DNA from: Peromyscus leucopus
Lineage: Eukaryota; Chordata; Mammalia; Rodentia; Cricetidae
NCBI RefSeq assembly: GCF_004664715.2
Contig: NC_051071.1
Span: forward strand, 34,312,030 to 34,376,029
Direction: 5' to 3'
Length of the DNA: 64,000 bases
Both the position numbers and the translations under genes were made by a program. Shown here piece after piece: positions 37,737 to 48,628 of the stretch. Numbering within the stretch: position 1 is the first letter of the stretch; the number at the start of each line of letters is the position of its first letter. The notes beneath the pieces were generated by a model. The model was given only the letters and a program-made list of their open reading frames with translations. It was not told the origin of the DNA and ran no database searches.

Positions 37737-37782
<46 letters not shown>
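37737..37782. repeat. (CA)n microsatellite in L1 ORF2
   Basis: About 23 CA units expanded inside ORF2 remains. An inverted copy of the same junction lies at 39816-39935. Confidence 0.97.
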
Positions 37783-37787
<5 letters not shown>

Positions 37788-39813
37788 CCAAAAAAACAGG
37801 ACAGCTAAAACAATCCTGAGTAAAAAGAAAACTGCAGGGGGTATCACTATTACTAATTTCAAGTTGTATTCCAGGCAAATGGGTGGAACCAGAAAAATTA
37901 TTATTCTGAGTGAGGCATTACAGACCCAGAAAAACAAATATGGTATGTATTCATTTATACGTGGGCATTAGCTGCTAAGTCAATCATAACCTATAGAACC
38001 ACTGAAGTTAGGAATAGGATAAATGATGGAGGAGCATAAAGATATGATTAGGAAAGGGAAATACGAAAGATAGTTATGGATAGATGGGGAGGAGCTGGAA
38101 TGTGAGGACCAAGTGCAGGTTGGGGCAAAGGAGGAAATACAGAGAGAGACAACTAAAATTAAGGGCCATCTGAGAAATAACATGGAAACATAAAACAGTA
38201 GAGGCTTCCTAAAATATATACATATATGAAGGCCATCTAAATGAAATCACCAAATAATGGGGGAGACAGAGCTCCACCTGGCCATCTCTTGTCACCAAAT
38301 GAAGCTTCAAGACCTGGGATTGTGTTATATCTAATTGAGTTGTTTACCAAACCGGTCCCATTGAATCTCCAAACATCCCAAGCTGTTGTCAAGAATACAG
38401 ATTTCTAGAAACTGACAGCAAGGCACCATTGCTCAAGACAACACCTACACAACTCACTGAACATGGAGAAGACAAGCTGGTGCCTATAGAGAGCTTTCAC
38501 CCATTCATGCTAACATCTCTGGTACAGGAAAGTACTCTGCGCACTATCAAAAGTGAAACATCAACACCAACCCAGTCACAGACACTTTGATCTACAATGG
38601 TGTCCTACCTACAAGAGACGCTAGTGCACTGGTGGTACAAAGCTTGGGGGAGTAACCAACCAACATCTGATTTGACTTAAGGCCTACTCCATGAGATGGA
38701 ACCTATACCCAACACTGCTTGGGTGACCAAGAACCTGAGACTAGATAGCCCAGGGACCTATGGGGAAAGCTAAATACCATTTTTCTTTTTTAAAAAAAAA
38801 AAGAGTAACTATAAAATGACTGCTACTGACATTCTCATATACTCACAATTCAGGGCCTTGCTCAGTTATTACCAGATAAGCTTCCCCCTATAGCAGATGG
38901 AAATAAATACAGTGACTCACACCCAGACATTATGTAGAGAGTTAGAGACCTTGGAACATCAGCTCTAAATGGGATGTATCCACCAAATGCTCTTATCAGG
39001 GTTCAAGGAACCCTGCAGAAGAAGAGGCTGAAAGAGAATAAGCACCACGGTATAGAAGACACAAGAAAACAAGGCCCTCTAAATTAACATGATTAAAGTT
39101 CCTATGAACTCATAAGGACTGTGACAGCATTCACAGGGCTTGCATGGGTCTGTACCAGTTCCTTTGTGTATATATTATGGCTTCCAGTTTATTGTTTTTA
39201 TGGGGTTCTTGAGTGAAGAAACAAGTAGCTCTCTGATTCTTGTGCCTTCTCTTGGGCTCTTTTCCTTCTGTTTGTTTTGTCCAATTCAGTGTGTTTTTGT
39301 TTTATATCACATTTTATTTTATTATTACCCCTTAGAAGGCTGTTTGTTTTCTAATGAGAAACAGAAAGGGAGTGGATCTGGATGGTAGAGGAAGAGGGGA
39401 GGAACTGGGAGGAGTAGACGGAGGTGAAACAGTATGCATACATTATGTGTGGGAATAAAAAGGAAAAAAGAAATATATCCCTGTTAAATTGAAACATTTT
39501 TTTTTCTATTATTAGTCATTACCAAAATCATTACTGCCAAAACTACCAAGGACTTTCCTCCCTTGATGAATTGCAATAAAGGTTCTCCAGTTTTCAGAAC
39601 CTGTGCTGGCAAAGAGCTAAATTTAGTTTTTAAATGTATCATCACAGACACAACTGGCTTCCCCAAACTCAATAGAAACAAGAAAAAAACAAAATACAAC
39701 AACCTGTTTCCTGACTTCTGGCCAATTTTTTTTTGAATTTTTATCTAAACATTGTCTCAGAGAAGCTCTTAATCTACACCAGAAGAAATGCCCTGACAAA
39801 GAGACAATAAATC

Positions 39814-39815
<2 letters not shown>

Positions 39816-39853
<38 letters not shown>

Positions 39854-39935
39854 CCATATAAAGCTGAACTTGTCCTTTCAAGATTTGTAAAGAATTGTGT
39901 TAGAATTTTGATGGGGATTGCATTGAATCTGTAGA
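39816..39935 (-). repeat. Inverted copy of an L1 ORF2 piece with its microsatellite
   Basis: The reverse complement of 39850-39935 matches 37653-37736 with a single mismatch over 84 bases, and both run into a (CA/TG)n at the same base. No poly(A) or duplication borders it. This looks like a local inverted copy rather than an independent insertion. Confidence 0.85.
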
Positions 39936-39939
39936 GGAT

Positions 39940-40720
39940 TTGTGAGGTTACACAAGTTGTGAAGAGGCCCAGGAGACAAAAGACAAGTGTCAAGCCCTGT
40001 CTTTTTTTCTGGGTGATCTTAGGCCAGCTCCTCCCCTTTCCTGGCAGCACCCTTTGGTCACACCAGGTTCCTATGTGTATTCAGAGAGCCTGATTTCCCT
40101 CTGCTCCTAAGTCTGGATCCCTCAGCTATCATTCCTTGCTAGAGGGACTCAGATCCTGGATGGAGGGTTGGGGTTCCCTTCCTTCCCCATCTCACTCTTG
40201 AAAATCTTTAGCATATTTTCATGCAAATGATCTTAGAGTTGGGGAACTCTGAAAGGAATGAAATAAATCTTAAGGTAGTTTTCTAGCCCCTCAGCCCAGC
40301 TACTATGAACTTGGTTTTGAAAGGCCACGCCTGCCTTCCTACTCTCTAGTATAACATGATCCCATACCCAGGAGTCTTTGGACTAAGAAAGGGAAATCAC
40401 AGACATACGGAGGTTCTATGCAATCTATACTGAAAATGATGAAGGCTTAGGAAAGGGAGGTCTAACCCCAAGTCTGGGCTAGGATGAGAAAGGAGACAAG
40501 AGCTAAATCACTTGGGTACTGTTCTTTCCTTGGGCATTTTATTAAAGCTGGAGCCAAATGGTATATGTTTGCTCCCTGCTCTTCTTTGGAAAGGGCTTCT
40601 AGGGAGGAGGCTATAGAGTGAGATGGAATGGCCTGCTGGAACCACTGCACACTGAGTTAATAGGGCCAGTGACAGTCCAGGAAGCAGTTTTATAATGATT
40701 TCTTCAGAAATAAACATACC
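39940..40720. other. GC-richer segment of unknown origin
   Basis: Clearly less AT-rich than its surroundings, with no repeat that I recognise. The minus strand has an AATAAA context ('ctttaataaaatgcccaagg', near 40545), but I find no sustained coding frame with a known domain. It lies between L1 copies and begins next to the inverted L1 piece. It could be a transposed single-copy segment or an unfamiliar LTR. Confidence 0.5.
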
Positions 40721-40826
40721 TAAGCTCCACCAAAAAGAAAATAAAAAAACTGTGATACATCACTCAAAGACAGAAATCACGTGATCATCTCAATAGATAC
40801 AGAAAAGTCTTTCCATAAAACCCAGC

Positions 40827-41290
40827 TGTAGTAGGACAGGCCCATAGGGTCGAGGAAATTGGCTCACACTAGTAGTCAAGGCATGCATATAACATACTCC
40901 TTAAGAGTCAACCTGGAATCCGCCAGAGGGCTTAGCAACAGGAGCTCTCGGAGTTCCTAGTCATGTCAGAGTTCCTGATTGTGCAGAGTCTGCCTGAGGA
41001 CCTAGCAACAGTTGCTGTCAGAGTTCCTAGTTGCTGTCAAGAGTTCCTGATCATGCCAAGTCTGCCTGAGGACCTAGCAACAGTCGATATGATGTCAGAG
41101 TTCCTGATTGTGCTCAGACAATGAGGGACGATCACAAAGACTAGGTGTTGGGAGGAGAGTATATAAGGCCTTCCCTGTTATTGAATAAATGAGTTCGTTA
41201 TTTGCTTTCAAGGGACTCCTGGTGTCTGAGTCGTTGATGCTGCGCCTTTTCAACCCCTCCTCCAAGGGAGCCATTAGAATCCAAGCAACA
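40827..41290 (+). mobile_element. Solo ERV LTR with 6-bp duplication
   Basis: 464 bp with TG...CA ends ('tgtagtaggacaggcc' to 'gaatccaagcaaca') and a perfect 6-bp duplication 'cccagc' at 40821-40826 and 41291-41296, as for ERV2/ERVK integration. The U3 part has a 72-bp repeat ('agtctgcctgaggacctagc' at 40987 and 41059). A TATA box (tatataagg, 41160-41168) and AATAAA (41184-41189) follow. The host L1 reads through on both sides. Confidence 0.9.
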
Positions 41291-41732
41291 CCCAGCATCT
41301 TTTCACTAAAAAAGTCCCAAAGACTGGGACTAGAATTGACTTAACATAATAAAAGCTGTATATGGCAAGCCTACAGCCAAAATTATAATAAATGGGGAAA
41401 CACTCCAAGAATTTCCACTAAAATCAGGAATAAGACAAGGTTGTCCAGTTTTTCCACTTTTGTTCAAAATAGTGTCTGAAGTCTTAGAGCAATAAGAGGA
41501 GATAAACGAGCTACAAATAGGAAAGGAAGAAGTTAAAATATCCTTATTTGCAGATTGTATGACTATATAAGAACTCTAAAGACTCCACCAGAAAACTCTT
41601 ACACACCTGATAAACACTTTTAAACAAAGTGGAAGAATATAAAATTAGCATATAAAAAACAATAGCTTTCATATATGCCAGTAACGAACATGCTAAGAAA
41701 TCAGGGAGGACAGTCCATTCACGATCTTGGAA

Positions 41733-41904
41733 TAAATCTGACCAAAGTAGTGAAACAGAACTCCAGTCAGTCAAGAACGATAAATGGGACATCATCAAAT
41801 TAAAAGAAACAACTGGGTAAATCTGACCAAAGTAGTAAAACAGAACTCCAGTCAATCAAGAACGATAAATGGGACATCATCAAATTAAAAGAAACAACTG
41901 GGTA
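41733..41904 (+). repeat. 85-bp tandem duplication in L1
   Basis: Two adjacent copies, 41733-41817 and 41818-41902, differ at only two bases. Each spans 'aaatctgaccaaagtag' to 'gaaacaactgggt'. The high identity shows a recent event inside an old L1. Confidence 0.93.
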
Positions 41905-43163
41905 AAGAGAGAGCCTGCAGAATGGGAGAAGGCCTTTGTAGGCCATTCACCTGACAGAATTAATATTTAAAACATACAAATAACTCAAAAAACCTAACCA
42001 ACAATAAGTCAAACTACCTAATTAATAAAAGGCCTAATTAAACAAACTGATAATTCTCAAAAAATTAAATATAAATAGCCAATAAAAAGTTTTTTTTTAA
42101 ATGCTCAATCTCATTAGCCATTAGAGAAATATGTCAAAACTACTGTGAGAGTCAATATAAGTAAAAACTACAATGAGATTCCATCTTATCAAAATGGCAG
42201 TCATTAGCAAGTAGCAGGATGGAAAGATGTTTCCCAAGTTAAGAACACTTGCTGCAGGGGAACATTCACTCCTCTACTGCTGGTGGGAGTGCAAACTTGT
42301 ACAGCCACTTTGGAAATCAGTATGGCAGCTTCACAGAAAATTGAGAGTCAATCTACCTCAAGACCCAGCAATACCATTCTTGGACATATACCCAAAAGAT
42401 GCTCAATCATACCACAAGGACACCTGTTCAACTACGTTCATAGCAGCATTATTTGTAATAGCCAGAATCTGGAAACAAGCTAGATGCCCTTCAACCAAAG
42501 ACTGAATAAAGAAAATGTGGTATATTCACACAATGAGTATTACACAGTGGTGAAGAACAATGACATCATGAAATTTGCAGGCAAATGGATGGAACTAGAA
42601 AATATCATCCTGAGTGAGGTAACCCAGACCCAGAAAGACTAACACAGCTATGTACTCACTCATAAGTGGATATTAAATATAAAGCAAAGGATAACCAGGC
42701 TACAATCCACAACCCCAGAGAAACTAGGTAAGAAGGAGGATCCTAAGAGGGACACACATGGATTGCCCTAAGAAGGGGAAATAAAGATATCCTGGGTAAA
42801 CTGGAAAGAGGGTGTAGAGGGGAGGGGAGGGGGACGAAAACATGAGGGATCAGGATGGCCGAGTTGGGGGAGGGATGGAGAGGGAGAGCATTGAAAGAGA
42901 TATCTTGATAGAGGGAGCCATTATGGGGTTAGGGAGAAACCTGGTGCTGGGAAAATTCCCAGGAATCCTAGCTAAGACTCCTAGCAATAGCTGAGAAGGT
43001 GCCTGAACTGGACTTCTCTTGTAATCAGATTGGTGACTACCCTAATTGTCATCATAGAACCTTCATCCAGTAACTGATGGAAGCAGATGTAGAGATCCAC
43101 AGCCAAGCACGAGCCAAACCCCTGGAATCCAGTTGCAGAGAGGGAGGAGGGATTATATGAGCA

Positions 43164-43228
43164 CGGGGGGGTGGGGGTGGGGGTGGGGGTGGGGATGATA
43201 GGGGTGGAGGTAGTGGGGGTAGGGGGGC
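43164..43228 (+). repeat. G-rich tract with G-quadruplex potential
   Basis: Successive runs of four to seven G separated by T, TGGA or TA in the L1 3' UTR. Many more than four G-runs are available for quadruplex folding. Confidence 0.85.
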
Positions 43229-43684
43229 GTGGTTTCAAGATCATGATGGGGAAACCTACAGAGACAACCAAACCAATCTAGTGGGAACCCATGAACTGTG
43301 GACCAATAGCTGTGGAGCCTCCATGGGACTGGACTAGGGCCTCTGAATAAGTGAGACAATTATTTAGCTTGACCTGCTTAAGCAGCCCCTGGCAGTGGGA
43401 TCAGGATCCATTCCTGGTGCATATAAGTGGGCTTTTTGGAGTCTACTACCTATGATGGGACACCTTACACAGCTTTGGTTCAGGGTAAGGGGCTTGGAAC
43501 TGCCTAAACTAAATGTACCAAACTCTGCTGACTCCCCATGGGAGTTCTTGCCTTAGAGGAGGTGGGAATGAGGGATCGGTTGTGGGGGAAGGCTGTGGAA
43601 AGGGCGGGAGAAGGGAGGAAAGGGGCATTTGTGGTTGGTATGTAAAATAAACAGAAAATTTCTTAATAATAGTAAAAAAAAAGA

Positions 43685-43885
43685 AAGCAGGCTGAGCATG
43701 GGGAGCAAGCCAGTAAGCAGCATTCCTCTATGGCCTCTGCATCAGCTCCTGCCTCTGGGATCCTGCCCTGTTTGAGTTCCTGTGAACAACAATGTTGAAA
43801 CACAGGCTAAATAAACCCTTTCTTCCCCAACTTGCTTTTTGGTTATGGTGTTTCATCGCAGCAATAGAAACCCTGACTAAGACAC
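43685..43885 (+). repeat. Dispersed rodent repeat, family not assigned
   Basis: 'gccagtaagcagcattcct', 'catcagctcctgcctctgg', 'aataaaccctttcttcccc' and a terminal 'agaaaccctgactaagaca' belong to a rodent interspersed repeat that I recall but cannot name with certainty. Confidence 0.6.
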
Positions 43886-44535
43886 AAACAAACAAGTAAA
43901 AAACCAATACTGGTGAGGATATGGACAAAACTTAGATGCTGATGGTAGGAATGCAAACTAATCCAAACATTATGGAAGTCAATATGGCTGATTCTCAAAA
44001 TAAAATTCACTCTACCTTATGACTCAGATCATTCTCAGATAATTTACCAGGAAAAATATTTACCAAAAACAAAAAACAAAAAAATGTCAACATATCCTAG
44101 AGATACTTGTATATCAATAGTTACTGTAGCACTATCCACAATAGTTTGAGTCATAGAACCAACCTAGGTGTCCAATAATAGAGGAAGAAATAAAATGTGG
44201 TATGTAGACACAGTAGCATTCTTTTCAGCCAGAAAGAACAAAATTAGATCATTTTCAGGAAAATTAAAAAAAAATAGATATCAGAGTTAATCATCTCGAG
44301 TATATTCAGCTAGTCTCAGAAAGACAAAATTGTATGTTTTCTCTCACTTGTGGTTCTTAGAATTTATAGAGATAAAGCAATGTATGAAGTAAACTGTCTA
44401 GGGGAACAAAGGGAACTTACAGGAGAAAGGAGGGGAGTGAAGATTGAAGGTAGGTGGCATGGGGGCAGGAAATGCGCTGAACATACAATATAAACTTGTA
44501 TGAAAACTTTTAAAAAGTTAAAATAAAAATTGAAG
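43885..44535 (+). mobile_element. L1 ORF2 end and 3' UTR
   Basis: 'gtgaggatatggacaaaac', 'gtgtccaataatagaggaag' and 'aaaatgtggtatgtagacac' are ORF2 C-terminal words; a purine-rich 3' UTR ends near 44535. Broken frames. It lies about 400 bp from exon 2. Confidence 0.75.
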
Positions 44536-44928
44536 TAACGACTTTTAGCAGACATTTATTTCACAGAACATTTATTAAATTCAAGTATCTTATTTTGATT
44601 AGTTTGACATTTGTGTAATTTTTTAATTTAAATTCGATTTAAGAATAGGTCAGGATATGCAATTTATAAAATAATAAACACATTAAAAATGAATTATATT
44701 ACTGAGCTGAAGACAAACTTCATTTTCTATTTGAAGCCACTGTGCCTTTCAAAAAATTATAATACATATCATGTAATGAAATATATAACAGAGAATATTT
44801 GGATTATTTTAAAAAATTGCCAAACTAAAAGTGATCATAAATTTATGTTTACTATATAGTTTTGCTAGAACAACTTTGTTAAACAGGGTAAGAGGCTGTA
44901 AATTTAAAATTAAAAAAATGTTAATTAC
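44536..44928. other. No recognised feature (intron 2 next to exon 2)
   Basis: AT-rich. The exon 2 donor (minus-strand gtaatt) is at 44928-44923. Confidence 0.5.
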
Positions 44929-44994
44929 CTTCAAATAAACTGAGGTCTCTTCGTAGCCGTGGTCCATAAAGCCCTTCTAAAATACTCTCAAAAC
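44929..44994 (-). CDS. Lcorl: Lcorl exon 2 (internal coding exon)
   Basis: A 66-nt exon coding '(G)[17 protein letters not shown]' followed by 'SLFE' and the first base of the next codon. The sequence matches the LCORL block that directly precedes '[11 protein letters not shown]' of exon 3, and LCOR has a close relative of it as I recall. The acceptor is 'aaacacag' immediately above 44994 and the donor is 'gtaatt'. The exon begins with the second base of a Gly codon, so exon 1 must end with a single G of that codon. No damage is seen. Exon 1 lies more than 19 kb away, outside the window. Confidence 0.95.
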
Positions 44995-47130
44995 CTGTGT
45001 TTCCAAAGAGAGAAAAATGTATTAGTTCTAGATAAAGCTTTACTGTAAATTCTATGTCAACCAGAAAATAGTTTACCAATATTATAAGTGTTATTTTCAC
45101 TCAGTTTAAAGTGAGCTAGCTAGTTCACTAATTATGTAGTGACTGTATATTGAGTCAAATTAAGATTGTAATTAGAATGCTCAAATGCATTTATTAATCC
45201 ATGCTAAAGTACTGTCAAGCATAACCTAATATTTGAGACAAGAATGCTGATGAGAATGTGGGGAAAGAGTAACAATCATTCACTGTTGGTGGAATTGCAA
45301 AACTATGTAACCATTATGGAAATCAGTGTGGAGAATTCTCAAAGCAGGAAAAATAAATCTACCATCTGACCCAGCTGTAACACTCTGTGGCACATGCCCA
45401 AAGAAATTGACATCACACTCCACAGATACTTATTTAGCCACGTTCATTGCTGCTATATTCACAATAGCAAAGAAATGGAAACAGCCCAAATGTCCTACAC
45501 TGACAAATGAATAATGAAAATGTGGTATGGATACACTATGGAATACTAGTCAGCTCTAAAGAAAAATTCAATCATGAATTTTGCAGGTAACGCGATGATG
45601 GAGCTAGAACTTATTATACCAAATAAGGTGACTCAGACCCAGAAATAGCATGTTCTCTATTATTTCTGAACCCTAGCTTTAGATATGAATTTTAGATATG
45701 AATATACAGTCTGGAGAAACCATACTGCTGAAACCAGGAAAGTAAAATGGGACCAGGTGCAAGGGGCTGGGGGGTGGGGAAAGCTACAAAGAGGGGCATA
45801 ATAGGAAAAAGGTGCTATAAAAGGGGAAATGGAAAATATAGAGAGGAAGACTTTATCTGGGAAAGGGGCAGGAAAGAGAAACACTGCTGGACAGAGAAGG
45901 AGGGATAAAGAACACCAAAGACAGCGGACAGATAGAGAACATTAAAGATGACTAAAACAAGAAAACATTATTTTATGTTTACTTAAAAATATATATGTAT
46001 GTGTATGAATATATAAATAATTTAAATAAATTTATGCCACTTGGGGTGATAATGCTCCCACAAGAGCCATAGACCAGCAAAAACATTTGTTTCAGGAAGG
46101 GGAACCCTCCTTTTGAATTGTTGATCAAGGGAGTCCAACAAGACAGACATCCAAGGCTTGTAGTTGCCTCCCAGAACTTGAAGGTAAAGCACTACAGCTG
46201 AAAACACCACATACTCCGGATGCAAGATTTTCTGGGAATTAAGCTGGAACTGATCTGAATGTTTTCTCCCTAAGGATCAACTCTTACAGTATCAGAAGGT
46301 GGTATGCAAACTACCAAGGGAGAGAACAGTCAGTAGTTTTACAAATTGCAACACTGACTGTATCAGCTAGTTATCCACAATGGTGCAACAGTGGCACAAA
46401 TATCTTAGGGCAACCAATAGCTATTAATTGGACTTAAGCCAATTTAACACGAAGTGATTCATGCTTGGTACTGTAAATTGTGCCAACTTCCCATTGATGG
46501 AGGGTCACAAAAGGGAGGAAAACTTTCTACTGATAAGTTTCCTAGGCCAATATAATTTCTAACTGTATTCTAAACATTTGTCTTTATACCCACAAATAAC
46601 CATAGCATCTCTTACCCCTCACTAAAGAAGCTTCTTTTTGCAACCAGATACAGACTATTAGAGAGATCCACAATTGGTCAAAATACAGATAATAACTGAC
46701 TGTGGGATGCCCAAATCCAACTGATAGATCAGAACTCCAGTTCAACATCAACATCTATGGCTCAGGGAAAACTGTGGAAGGGGAGTCAGAAAGATTTTAA
46801 GAGCTTGAAGACCAAGACCTATGTCAGATATAGTGTCTTCTATACATGACAAGGAAGCTGACCCATGAGCTCTTAACAATATGGTCACATGAACAGATTC
46901 AGCATAATGACAAATCTAGGTGACATGAACGGCTATAGGTGGTCAATGTTTGCTGAGAGGATGAGAATCTGACGCCTCCAGGGATAGGCTCCAAAATACA
47001 CCATCCATTCCCTATTGGTCATCCCTGGACAAATGTATGTACAGGCAAAGCTAAACTGGTTCAAAGAAATTTCTTTGTATTTCTAGACTGTCAGGCATTT
47101 TTTCCTATCATGAATGTTACTTAATTTTAT

Positions 47131-47162
<32 letters not shown>

Positions 47163-47320
47163 GTTACTGAACTAATAATTTTAAAAAACCTCTTACTACA
47201 GCAAACATTCCAACTGATTCTGAATGTCAAATCAATGTTCATTCCTAGGGATACTGAGTATCATGTGGCATTTTTACATGCTGGTTGGGTTTCTGACTCT
47301 GATATCTCCTTTGAAATTTC
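47131..47320 (-). other. Possible retrocopied 3' UTR with poly(A)
   Basis: On the minus strand about 190 bp of unfamiliar sequence ends in about 32 A (plus-strand T run 47131-47162). The tail on non-L1 sequence suggests a short processed insertion. The source transcript is not recognised. Confidence 0.4.
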
Positions 47321-47334
47321 ACCAATGAAATAGG

Positions 47335-48350
47335 GTTGTTTTTTTTTTTTTTTTTTGGTTTTTTTTGCTATTTTTTTATTATTTTATTTTATTTTACAAT
47401 AAAATTTAATTATACATATCAGCCACGGATTCCCTTGTTCTCAACCCACCCCCCATTTCCATCTCCTCCAGGGCAAAGACTTCCCCAGGATTGAGATCAA
47501 CCTGGTAGATTCAGTCCAGGGAGGTCCAGTCCCCTCCTCCCAGGCTGAGCCAAGGGACCCTGCATAAGCCCCAGGTTTCAAACAGCCAACTCATGCACTG
47601 AGCACAGGACCCGGTACCACTGCCTGGATGCCTCCCAAACAGATCAAGCCAATCAACTGTCTCACCTATTCAGAGGGCCTGATCCAGTTGAGGGCCCCTC
47701 AGCCACTGGTTCATAGTTCATGTGTTTCCATTTGTTTGGCTATTTGTCCCTGTGCTTTATCCAACCTTTGTCTCAACAATTCTCACTCATATAAACCCTC
47801 CTCTTTCTCGCCAATTGGACTCCTGGAGCTCCACCTGGGGCCTAGCTGAAGATCTCTGCATCCAGTTCCCTTAGTCATTGGATGGGGTTTCTAGCACAAA
47901 AATTAGGGTGTTTAGCCATCCTATCACCAGAGTAGGTCAGTTCAGGCTGTCTCTCAACCGAGCAAGGCTGTCCGCACTCCCCATACTTATTCAATATAGT
48001 ACTTGAAGTTCTAGCCAGAGCAATGAGACAACATAAGGAGATTAAGGGGATACAAATTGGAAAGGAAGAAGTTAAGCTTTCCCTATTTGCAGATGACATG
48101 ATAGTATACTTGAGTGACCCCAAAGATTCAACCAAGGAACTGATACAGTTTATAAACACCTTCATCAACATAGCAGGATACACGATCAACTCAAAAAAAT
48201 CAGTAGCCCTCCTATATACAATTGACAAACAGGCTGAGAAGGAAATCAGAGATACATCACCCTTTACAATAGCCACAAATGATATAAAAGACCTTGGGGT
48301 AACACTAACCAAGAAAGTGAAGGACCTATATGACAAGAACTTTAAGTCCC
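47335..48350 (-). mobile_element. Twin-primed (5'-inverted) L1
   Basis: 47341-47958 is an L1 3' UTR in minus orientation, starting with reversed poly(A). From about 47960 the sequence flips: 47962-48355 is plus-strand ORF2 reverse transcriptase, open for about 130 codons ('[15 protein letters not shown]', then the FADD catalytic motif at 48086-48097). A duplication 'tgaaatagg' at 47326-47334 and 48351-48359 brackets the whole insert, so it is one event. The open frame is a fragment, not a gene. Confidence 0.9.
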
Positions 48351-48628
48351 TGAAATAGGTTTATAACTGTTTTCCCTTTAACATCAAGCAAGAGGGGAGG
48401 AAAGATTGTTAGAGCCAGAGGACCAGGAAATTTGCTTTCAAATCTCAGAGAAATGACAGGGAAATTTCAAGCACGATACTTCACCAATATGGCTGCCTAA
48501 ACATGACTTGAACAAGAACATGGAAAGGAGAAATTTCATGGAACTACACCTCAAAACAGGCAACTAAAGAATGTTGAGAGCAAGAAAAATAGTCTTCCCC
48601 AGGCATGATCCCCTAACTGGTCATCCAA

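Larger units (their letters stand above)
31975..39465 (+). mobile_element. Long L1 copy with 5' UTR, ORF1, ORF2 and 3' UTR remains
   Basis: The order of parts is right for one L1. 5' UTR-like monomers lie at 31977-32335. ORF1 remains include 'NLRIIGIEKREEIQMKG' and 'EAYRTPNKVDW' (about 34010-34200). ORF2 starts near 34655 with 'SLNINGLDSQ'; reverse-transcriptase remains run from about 36600 to 37740, and a 3' UTR ends near 39465. Many stops and frameshifts make it dead. It is interrupted by an LTR (32820-33697) and by a second L1 3' end (35092-35683). It also has an internal deletion near 37865, where the RT region jumps to the ORF2 C-terminus. Confidence 0.8.
40765..43680 (+). mobile_element. 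L1 ORF2 3' half and 3' UTR
   Basis: Broken ORF2: the RT region around 41345-41480 and the C-terminal block 'LLYCWWECKLVQPLWKS' (42250-42330), then 'TFIAALFVIARIWKQ', followed by a 3' UTR ending near 43670 at 'aatttcttaataatag' and poly(A). A solo LTR (40827-41290), an 85-bp tandem duplication (41733-41904) and a G-rich tract (43164-43228) lie inside. Confidence 0.85.
45235..48628 (+). mobile_element. Lx-type L1 3' part, interrupted
   Basis: ORF2 C-terminal words ('cactgttggtggaattgca', 'tttagccacgttcattgctg') at 45270-45500 run into an Lx-type 3' UTR (46030-47090 and 48360-48628). It is split by a T32 tract and retrocopy-like piece (47131-47320) and by a twin-primed L1 (47335-48350), and is cut at its right end by an antisense ERV LTR. 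Confidence 0.75.

Noticed and set aside
41733..41904. Direct repeats as a CRISPR-like array
   Set aside because: Only two long adjacent copies without spacers, inside L1, in a vertebrate genome.
42227..42505. 92-residue open frame as a coding gene
   Set aside because: It reads as the L1 ORF2 C-terminus and is continuous with L1 on both sides.
47875..48336. 153-residue minus-strand open frame
   Set aside because: It is the antisense shadow of the L1 RT fragment plus 3' UTR.
48023..48358. 111-residue open frame with an RT FADD motif as a gene
   Set aside because: It is the inverted 5' part of a twin-primed L1, bracketed by a target duplication, with no start of its own and no complete RT domain.
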